A stretch of 10,596 bases of DNA, taken from Candidatus Iainarchaeum sp. (GTDB lineage Archaea > Iainarchaeota > Iainarchaeia > Iainarchaeales > DTGL01). Under the pieces are notes generated by a model, which had not been told where the DNA came from, searched no databases, and was given only the letters and a program-made list of their open reading frames with translations. The stretch covers positions 1-10,596 of the forward strand of contig JAFCEU010000019.1 in NCBI GenBank assembly GCA_017608995.1. The letters run 5' to 3'. Numbering within the stretch: position 1 is the first letter of the stretch; each line of letters starts with the position of its first letter. A program made the translations under genes and the position numbers. Positions 1 to 5,251 of this stretch are shown here, piece after piece.

Positions 1-140
1 TTGAGGGGGAAAGTAGCTTAGGCAAAATTGAAAGCGAAGAAAGTTCTCTTTTTAAGGAACTCGAAGAACTTAGCAGAGAAGAAGCAGAACTAGAAAGCGA
101 AGTTCCAGAAAGTGTTGAAAAGAAGAAAAGGAAGAAATAA
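1..140 (+). CDS. C-terminal end of an unidentified protein with an acidic tail (partial)
   Basis: Reading from base 3, an open frame of 45 codons ends at TAA 138-140; the start lies left of the window. The visible tail is dominated by Glu, Ser and Lys, with heptad-like leucines in the stretch around LFKELEELSREEAELESE, and ends in a basic cluster (KKKRKK). This looks like a charged coiled-coil or disordered C-terminus, and no domain can be recognised. It converges on the leftward pilin operon. The gap to the ancestral stop of that operon's last gene (153) is only 12 bases, which supports both ends being real. The function cannot be judged from this fragment. It could in principle be a chance open frame, but the strongly biased composition and the tight convergent spacing argue for a real gene end. 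Confidence 0.6.
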   Translation, partial: EGESSLGKIESEESSLFKELEELSREEAELESEVPESVEKKKRKK

Positions 141-152
141 TTTTGAAAAAGG
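141..152 (-). terminator. Possible T-rich terminator of the leftward operon
   Basis: Read on the minus strand, the sequence just past the ancestral stop codon is CCTTTTTCAAAA, followed by a pyrimidine-rich run inside the convergent gene end. Archaeal transcription often stops at such T-tracts. The tract is short, so this is a weak call. Confidence 0.25.
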
Positions 153-346
153 TTATGAAATCTCTGTACAGTTGAGGTTATTCTCGCTTAAAATGCTTTC
201 ATCATTCAATCCTTTTGGAATGCCTGCTGATTGCCATATTATTAAGCCAGCGTAGCTTACTATCTCCTCTTCTTCTATGTCGCCAGAAGGAGTTACTACA
301 ATTTTAGGAAACACCATTATGACTGGTTGAGCCTTTATAGGCGAAT
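153..346 (-). pseudogene. Detached 3' end of the pilin-like gene at 347-937, put out of frame by an 11-bp duplication
   Basis: After the present stop at 347-349, the minus strand holds 61 further sense codons in the frame expected if one copy of the 11-bp repeat (340-361) were absent, ending at TAA 153-155. The joined frame would read VNSP-IKAQPVIMVFPKIVV and end NNLNCTEIS. The tail has alternating hydrophobic stretches (QPVIMVFPKIVV, IVSYAGLIIWQ) like an extracellular beta-rich domain, and contributes one cysteine. The restored protein would be 257 residues instead of 196. In the present sequence this piece is untranslated unless a frameshift occurs. Without this explanation the stretch would be an unexplained gap of about 200 bases in an otherwise packed locus. 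Confidence 0.75.
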
Positions 347-361
347 TTACGGCGAATTTAC
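340..361. repeat. Perfect 11-bp tandem duplication (two copies)
   Basis: The unit GGCGAATTTAC occurs at 340-350 and again, identically, at 351-361. Eleven is not a multiple of three, so the second copy shifts the minus-strand reading frame and creates the stop at 347-349. The flanks differ on both sides apart from one G, as expected for a simple slippage duplication. Confidence 0.9.
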
Positions 362-937
362 GCTTCCTAAAAGAACTTCATATATTATTTTCCTTAAAGA
401 TAAGGAAGGTTCGCAAAAATAGGATTTTTTCTCAACTGTGCCGCTTGCTTCATCAATATCTGTAATTCTCAAGTAGACAAAAATAAAACCTTCTTGCGGG
501 TTGCCCACACTTGTGCCTGAGCCTGAAGCACTAGTATAACTTTGTGGAGTCCATATATAAAAAAGGTAGTCGTATGAGCTCTCACGAGAGGACATTATTA
601 CATCAAGCGTATTCTTTATAAGAAGCTTTGTTTCCTCATCAAAAGAAGCGCTGCTTGCATAATCTTCTTTCATCATAGCGAGCAGATAATCTACCTCTTG
701 AGCGCTCTCCAAAGCTTCCCCTGGAAACCTTGGAGCACTGGAATTAAGTAAAGTTTGAAGTGCAGATGTGGTAAAATCTTCATTGTAAAAATCATTAAGC
801 CCAGCATCTATCTGCCTGCCATAATTTACAGAGAGATCGAACATAAGTACGGAAAGCACAGAAACGATTATGAGTATGAATATTGCATCCGTTATTGAAG
901 CTTGACCTCGAGAATTTTTCGTCAGAGCTATTTCCAC
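347..937 (-). CDS. Class III signal peptide pilin-like protein, C-terminally truncated by frameshift
   Basis: A 196-residue protein, last in the leftward operon. The N-terminus has a class III (archaeal prepilin) signal: charged leader ending in SRG, predicted cleavage after Gly11, then QASITDAIFIL and a hydrophobic segment to about residue 35. It would be processed by a prepilin peptidase and either assembled into the pilus or kept in the membrane with an extracytoplasmic domain. The start is GTG at 935-937, overlapping the upstream gene by 10 bases; GGT-rich sequence upstream may serve as ribosome binding site. The stop at 347-349 results from an 11-bp tandem duplication; without it the frame continues to 153 (257 residues). 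The present form keeps one cysteine (YFCEP), and the lost tail holds a second. The exact role (minor pilin or pilus-associated subunit) is inferred from the signal and the context. Confidence 0.8.
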   Translation of the reverse strand: MEIALTKNSRGQASITDAIFILIIVSVLSVLMFDLSVNYGRQIDAGLNDFYNEDFTTSALQTLLNSSAPRFPGEALESAQEVDYLLAMMKEDYASSASFDEETKLLIKNTLDVIMSSRESSYDYLFYIWTPQSYTSASGSGTSVGNPQEGFIFVYLRITDIDEASGTVEKKSYFCEPSLSLRKIIYEVLLGSVNSP

Positions 938-1422
938 ACAACCACCACCAAAAGCATCGGTCTGACAGCCAAGCCGCTTGCAACAGCTGAATCTTGATAT
1001 GCTACTGGGAACATATCAACCATAACAAAGTTGTGTTTTCTTAGCTTATCTGTAGAGGCTTCGGGGCATTTGAATTTCTGCCCGTTGCTTTCATATATTC
1101 GCTCATCTTCATTCACGAACTTATAAACGTCGAGCGGCTCAAAGTGCTCATTCAATTCCACAAGACCTGCTTTGAAAAAAACTCCACGAACAGTTACATT
1201 ATTGCATAAAGATTTGAATTCGTCCGCATCATTTATGTATTTATCGCCTCGCAAAGCATTGCTTATTCTGAGCACTGTTACAGCAAGATCGAAGCGATCG
1301 GCTGTTCTATGAAAGGTATCTAGAGTTGAGGAAAAAGCCGCGAAGAAAATTATTAGTGAAAAAATCAGCGGAATTAAACTCGGCAGATCATCGCCTATGG
1401 GCCCTATAAATCCCTTTCTCAT
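928..1422 (-). CDS. Small membrane-anchored pilin-like protein beginning MRKGFIGPIGDDLPSL
   Basis: A 164-residue protein. A short basic leader (MRKGFIGPIG) is followed by DDLPSLIPLIFSLIIFFAAF, one hydrophobic segment (about residues 13-32), then a soluble domain with two cysteines (SLCNN, FKCPE) and a final hydrophobic run (MLLVVVVWK). The leader ending in Gly before an acidic residue is compatible with processing by a prepilin peptidase, but the canonical Gln at +1 is missing, so it may be an uncleaved pseudopilin or TadE-like subunit. Its ATG (1420-1422) directly follows the TGA of the upstream gene (1423-1425), with GGGGTG five bases upstream, so translation is probably coupled. Its end overlaps the next gene by 10 bases. 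Family assignment is by context only. Confidence 0.75.
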   Translation of the reverse strand: MRKGFIGPIGDDLPSLIPLIFSLIIFFAAFSSTLDTFHRTADRFDLAVTVLRISNALRGDKYINDADEFKSLCNNVTVRGVFFKAGLVELNEHFEPLDVYKFVNEDERIYESNGQKFKCPEASTDKLRKHNFVMVDMFPVAYQDSAVASGLAVRPMLLVVVVWK

Positions 1423-2094
1423 TCAAACACCCCAACAACTTGGGCTAGGCGAAGAAAGGCATTCGCTAACATCTATGTCAAAGCAGTTGCTTGTTTTATT
1501 CCTTTTTTTGTAGAGATAGCAGCCTACGCGCTGAACATTCTTTTCGCATAAGGATTTAACTTCAGCTGAGCAAGGTATCGCATAAAGGTAAATTTTGCCT
1601 TCATAAACCTCTTTCACAACTACCAGTTCATCCAGAGGGTTTGGAGCTGCTCTCACGTCGAGAACGAAGCGCTCGGAAGGACAGAGCTCAGCAGTCTCTG
1701 AATCATAGGAAAAAAGCATTATCTTTGCGTTAATATCCCTGCGCGAAGACGCTAACAACGCTGCATCATCGCCTTTCCTCAAGTAATCGTCCCTATTCAT
1801 TATTCCAACCATGAAAAAACTCCTGTCTGAAGCTTCAACCTTGCGGAGTTCAACAACATAATAAAAATTCAGAATATCATATAAGGAAAGCCTTCTTTGG
1901 AACCTTATGCTGACATGGCCGCAGAGAGTTTGGGAATTCACAAGCGCCGAGACTTGTTCCATCGCTTTCTCCGAAACCTGCTTTGCAAGGTCCGAGGTCA
2001 GAGTTGCTTTGAAACTGAATGCAAAAAAAGCGATTATTGTAAATAGAGCGGTTGCTAGAATTAGTAGATTTATTTTACTCAAAGTGAAACCCAT
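1423..2094 (-). CDS. Single-pass pilin-like protein with a cysteine-rich extracytoplasmic domain
   Basis: About 223 residues from ATG 2092-2094; a GTG one codon upstream (2095-2097) is the alternative start. A short leader (MGFTLSK) precedes a hydrophobic segment (INLLILATALFTIIAFFAF, about residues 8-26) and then a soluble domain. No RG-Q class III cleavage motif is visible, so it is probably a membrane-anchored accessory subunit or an atypical pseudopilin. The soluble part has eight cysteines, six of them in the last 60 or so residues (PC, LC, GC, NC, EC, SC), suggesting a disulfide-stabilised C-terminus. It lies five to eight bases after the stop of the class III pilin at 2103-2648 and abuts the next gene with TGA-ATG. 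I recognise no named family; the role is inferred from the operon. Confidence 0.75.
   Translation of the reverse strand: MGFTLSKINLLILATALFTIIAFFAFSFKATLTSDLAKQVSEKAMEQVSALVNSQTLCGHVSIRFQRRLSLYDILNFYYVVELRKVEASDRSFFMVGIMNRDDYLRKGDDAALLASSRRDINAKIMLFSYDSETAELCPSERFVLDVRAAPNPLDELVVVKEVYEGKIYLYAIPCSAEVKSLCEKNVQRVGCYLYKKRNKTSNCFDIDVSECLSSPSPSCWGV
1428..1433 (-). promoter_or_regulatory. Ribosome binding site GGGGTG for the gene at 928-1422
   Basis: On the minus strand GGGGTG ends five bases before ATG 1422-1420. It lies inside the 3' end of the preceding gene and fixes this start over any later one. Confidence 0.6.
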
Positions 2095-2102
2095 CACTTA
2101 CA

Positions 2103-2648
2103 TCAGCCCTTCCAGTAAACACATATTATTGGGAATGCTTTTCCTGCAGGTGTTCTGTTGAGGAAATAATACTCGCCGTCTGGAATGCCGTCTCTTATAT
2201 CAATGAGGGTATAACCCTCTGATGTCTTATCTTCGCAATCACCAGGTGCTTCAGGAAAAGATACTTTTAAAGGAATCTTAAGGCAGAATCTCTTCGCATA
2301 GCTGGTGCTAAAAACACTTATCACCGTACATTGTTGAATGCCGCTTTCACACAACGAGGAGCATACGGCTCTGTTCGCTATCATATCTACTCTTATCTCC
2401 TGGCCGCGAGCGCATTTGGGCGGCCTAAAAGTGATTTTACCGGGGGCGCTACTTAAAACTGTTTTTTCAAGTTCAGCCCTAAACTTCTCAACTGAGCTTG
2501 TTAGCCTATTCATGCAGTCCTGATATTTCAGCTCGTTTAGAGCCCTGAAACCGAAATAGAGAACAAAGCTCATTACAATTACGGCTATCAAAACCTCAAA
2601 TGGTGCTGACTCTTGACCTCTGGAAGATAACGTGGATTTGTGAAACAT
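2103..2648 (-). CDS. Class III signal peptide pilin-like protein, cysteine-rich
   Basis: A 181-residue protein with a clear archaeal prepilin start: leader MFHKSTLSSRG, predicted cleavage after Gly11, then QESAPFEVLIAVIVM and a hydrophobic helix to about residue 34. The rest is an extracytoplasmic domain with eight cysteines (for example DCMN, PKCARG, VCSSLC, QQCT, GDCED), probably paired as disulfides. The ATG at 2646-2648 directly follows the TAA of the mini-pilin gene (2649-2651), so the two are very likely cotranscribed and translationally coupled. A prepilin peptidase would cleave the leader before insertion into the filament base. The size and globular tail suit a minor pilin or tip subunit, which is inference. 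Confidence 0.82.
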   Translation of the reverse strand: MFHKSTLSSRGQESAPFEVLIAVIVMSFVLYFGFRALNELKYQDCMNRLTSSVEKFRAELEKTVLSSAPGKITFRPPKCARGQEIRVDMIANRAVCSSLCESGIQQCTVISVFSTSYAKRFCLKIPLKVSFPEAPGDCEDKTSEGYTLIDIRDGIPDGEYYFLNRTPAGKAFPIICVYWKG

Positions 2649-2816
2649 TTAATCACTTAGGGACTTTTTAGTCCTTGCAACAATCTTCTGCGACTGCTGA
2701 AACATCGGCTTTACAACGCTTATTAGCAGGATTGCTACTATTGCGAGTATCAATATAATATATACTGCAGACCACTCGCTTTGAGCCTTTTCTTCTCTAA
2801 AAATTCCGCACGGCAT
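2649..2816 (-). CDS. 55-residue mini-pilin with class III signal peptide, first gene of the leftward operon
   Basis: A small gene of 56 codons from ATG 2814-2816 to TAA 2649-2651. The protein has a leader MPCGIFREEKA, predicted cleavage after Ala11, then QSEWSAVYIILILAIVAILL and a short basic tail (FQQSQKIVARTKKS). Gln, Ser and Glu at +1 to +3 ahead of a hydrophobic helix resemble the archaeal class III prepilin motif. The mature product would be about 44 residues, almost only the N-terminal helix that builds pilus cores. It is easily missed because of its length. Support comes from the TATA-like element at 2841-2849, about 29 bases upstream and suited to a nearly leaderless mRNA, and from the TAA-ATG junction with the next pilin gene. 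It could be a major filament subunit, a pseudopilin or a small membrane partner of the platform. Confidence 0.75.
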   Translation of the reverse strand: MPCGIFREEKAQSEWSAVYIILILAIVAILLISVVKPMFQQSQKIVARTKKSLSD

Positions 2817-2840
2817 TTCAATAAAAACAATGCTTTTAGA

Positions 2841-2849
2841 ATATTTAAA
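2841..2849 (-). promoter_or_regulatory. TATA-like promoter element for the leftward pilin operon
   Basis: The minus strand reads TTTAAATAT here. Its centre lies about 29 bases before the ATG of the mini-pilin (2816), so a start site 24-27 bases downstream would give an mRNA with only a few bases of leader. No SD-like sequence precedes that ATG, consistent with leaderless translation. Confidence 0.55.
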
Positions 2850-2907
2850 GTTAATGTTATTTTCCCTAAAAAAGTATTCAACAGCCTTTTAGAAACACTA
2901 AGTTAAA

Positions 2908-2917
2908 TTTAATAATA
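2908..2917 (+). promoter_or_regulatory. TATA-like promoter element for the rightward secretion operon
   Basis: TTTAATAATA lies in an AT-rich run (2903-2918). Transcription would be expected to start near 2935-2940, giving a leader of roughly 15 bases that contains the SD at 2943-2947. It is divergent from the leftward TATA-like element about 60 bases away, so the two operons may be coregulated. Confidence 0.5.
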
Positions 2918-2942
2918 AGTTGCACTTTTTTCTTTTTAGGTC

Positions 2943-2947
2943 AGGTG
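2943..2947 (+). promoter_or_regulatory. Ribosome binding site AGGTG deciding the start of the ATPase
   Basis: AGGTG ends five bases before ATG 2953-2955. This favours that ATG over the in-frame TTG at 2920, which would overlap the promoter and encode an unlikely MHFFLFRSGVV extension. Confidence 0.65.
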
Positions 2948-2952
2948 TAGTT

Positions 2953-5250
2953 ATGAAGATTGGTGGCTTTAAAGTAGGCGACTATGTAGTGAAGGAGGAG
3001 GGTAGAAAAAAGCATCTTCTCTTTGATTGCAGAGGCTGCATTTATAGGGCTTCGCTAGCGGATGATAAAGCATGTATGTATCACGTGCTCTACGCATTGA
3101 ATGAGGCGGATGCTGACCTCGTTGTGCTTTCAGATGTTTATGAACGGATCTATGATGAGAAGCAAACTGAAATGCTCAGGGAAATTGTAAAGCTTATTCA
3201 GAAGTTTTCTGTTGAGGCGCCTTGGTCCTACAATAACTTGGCGGATACAAAAATAATGAAAGATGAAGGGCTGCTGAGCACAAGGCATAAAGTGATAGTA
3301 ACAATCGCTCGAGAGCTTATCGCTTACGACCCCATAAAAGCTTATCTAACTTGCCTAAGCGAACTATCAAAGGAACGAGAACGCTTTGCAAGCGGCAGCG
3401 CTGAGTACAAAGCAAGCAGCACAGTTTATCTGAAAACACTTCTGTATTTGAAGAAGAACTTTGAGGAATGCGAGCTCATACAAAAGGCACGAAGGTTTAT
3501 CACTGAACTAAAACAAGTGCCTGAATCAAAGGAGCTTTATAGAACATTCTTTGAGGCACAAATAAAACCTGCATTTATAGGTTCGAGGCTCATATTCAGG
3601 GAAGAGGAAGGATTAGAACTTCTCGATGAATACACTGTTAAAAATAGTACAGTGCAGATTTTTGCACATCCAAATCAAACACAAAACCTTTACTTCATAA
3701 ACCCGCCTGAATACAGCCTAAGTCCTGAAAAATACTTTGTGCTTAGCAAAGCAAAGGAGGTAGTAGCTGGTTACACGCCCGGAAGAGCATCGCTAAGCAC
3801 TGTTGCTCGCTCTAGGGAATACTTTGAGAGAATCTACCAAAGCACAATAATGGAAATCGCCGAACAAAACAACATAAAGCTCACTAAGAAGGAGATAAAA
3901 GAACTAAGTGAAATTGTTGCAAGATATAGCGTTGGCTATGGCATACTTGAAATCCTTCTTTCAGATAGAAAGTTAACTGATATCTACTTAGATTCGCCAA
4001 TAGGAGAAAGCCCTCTTTATGTTGTGCATTCAGACTTTGAACAGTGCGTAACAAATGTGCTTTATACTGAAAGGGAAGCGCAAGCTTTAGTCACAAAGCT
4101 AAGAGCGATGAGCGGCAGGCCATTTGATGAGGCACACCCTGTGCTTGATTTCGATCTGCCTGAGTTAGAAACACGCGTAGCAACTATTGGGCCACCGCTG
4201 GCGCCAGATGGTGTTGCATTTGCGTTCCGCTTGCATAAGCTAACTCCATGGACTTTGTCGCAATTCATAGATGTTAAATATCTTAATCCGCTAGCTGCTG
4301 GCCTAATCTCTTTCTTTATAGATAATCAGGCAACGATGCTTATCACCGGCTCGAGAGGCTCTGGTAAAACTTCTCTAATGGGAGCTTGCATCTTAGAGAT
4401 TCCAAAAAACACAAGGATTATAGTGCAGGAAGATACATTGGAAATTCCAGTACCTTATATGAAAAAAATAGGATTCAATATACAGAGATTAAAAACGAAG
4501 TCGCCGATAAGCGTTTCAAAAACAGAAGCTGAGGTAGAGCCAGACGAAGCTTTAAGAACCGCCTTGCGTTTAGGTAATAGTGCATTAGTTATAGGTGAGG
4601 TGCGCTCCAAGGAAGCTCGTACTTTGTATGAAGCGATGCGTGTTGGTGCCGCAGGCAACATTGTAATGGGAACAATTCACGGTGATTCTGCGTATGCGGT
4701 ATGGGATCGCGTCGTGAATGATTTGGATGTGCCTACAACATCTTTCAAAGCAACTGATGTAGTTGTTACCGCGCGCCCAATTAGATTCTATGGCTCACTG
4801 AGGAGGCACCGCAGGGTAGTGGAGATAACGGAGATAAGGAAGCATTGGATTGAAGAACCAGCTCGTGAGGGCGGCCTGCTAGATTTGATGCAATACTCTG
4901 CAAAAAAAGACTCATTAGAGTTGCTGGAAGACAATCTCAAGGAATCAGAACTATTTGAAAAAATAAGCAGAGTATCTGGTTTAACAATGCATGAGATGTG
5001 GGCGGACATCCAGATGCGCGCTGAGTCAAAACGCTACTTGGTTGAGATGAAAAAGAAGTATTCTTTGCCCGAGCTTCTTGAAGCAGAATATACTACAGCA
5101 GCTAACGACAAACTAATGCTTCTAAGAGAAAGACAGCTAAGGGAATTTGGCAAAGTGGATTATGGTAAAGTATTGGAAGAATGGAAAGAATGGGTGAATG
5201 AAAGGCTTGTTAAAAAATTAACAAAGAGCGAAATCAAAACGAAGGGATAA
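2953..5250 (+). CDS. Type II/IV secretion system ATPase (TadA/VirB11/FlaI family)
   Basis: A 765-residue cytoplasmic ATPase that would power pilus assembly. Residues about 1-60 form a small N-terminal module with Cys26-x2-Cys29 and Cys41-x2-His44, possibly binding metal. Residues about 60-300 are helical and end in the INPPEYSLSPEKYF segment typical of the N-terminal domain of this family. The ATPase core follows: Walker A GSRGSGKTS at 466-474, Asp-box VQEDTLEIP from 491, Walker B region ALVIGEVRS from 544 with Glu549 and Arg551, and His-box GTIHGDS at 573-579. All catalytic elements are present. A charged helical tail of about 160 residues follows, so the protein is longer than archaellum FlaI. 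It is followed one base later by the membrane platform gene. Lack of other archaellum genes and the surrounding pilins favour an adhesive or contact pilus over an archaellum. Confidence 0.93.
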   Translation: MKIGGFKVGDYVVKEEGRKKHLLFDCRGCIYRASLADDKACMYHVLYALNEADADLVVLSDVYERIYDEKQTEMLREIVKLIQKFSVEAPWSYNNLADTKIMKDEGLLSTRHKVIVTIARELIAYDPIKAYLTCLSELSKERERFASGSAEYKASSTVYLKTLLYLKKNFEECELIQKARRFITELKQVPESKELYRTFFEAQIKPAFIGSRLIFREEEGLELLDEYTVKNSTVQIFAHPNQTQNLYFINPPEYSLSPEKYFVLSKAKEVVAGYTPGRASLSTVARSREYFERIYQSTIMEIAEQNNIKLTKKEIKELSEIVARYSVGYGILEILLSDRKLTDIYLDSPIGESPLYVVHSDFEQCVTNVLYTEREAQALVTKLRAMSGRPFDEAHPVLDFDLPELETRVATIGPPLAPDGVAFAFRLHKLTPWTLSQFIDVKYLNPLAAGLISFFIDNQATMLITGSRGSGKTSLMGACILEIPKNTRIIVQEDTLEIPVPYMKKIGFNIQRLKTKSPISVSKTEAEVEPDEALRTALRLGNSALVIGEVRSKEARTLYEAMRVGAAGNIVMGTIHGDSAYAVWDRVVNDLDVPTTSFKATDVVVTARPIRFYGSLRRHRRVVEITEIRKHWIEEPAREGGLLDLMQYSAKKDSLELLEDNLKESELFEKISRVSGLTMHEMWADIQMRAESKRYLVEMKKKYSLPELLEAEYTTAANDKLMLLRERQLREFGKVDYGKVLEEWKEWVNERLVKKLTKSEIKTKG

Positions 5251-5251
5251 C

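Noticed and set aside
1907..2161. 84-codon plus-strand frame
   Set aside because: It lies antisense to two well-supported pilin-like genes, has no SD and no recognisable features, and reads as a shadow.
2920..2952. Upstream TTG start for the secretion ATPase, adding MHFFLFRSGVV
   Set aside because: It lies within or before the predicted transcription start and has no SD, while ATG 2953 has AGGTG five bases upstream and begins a conserved-looking MKIGGFKVGDY.
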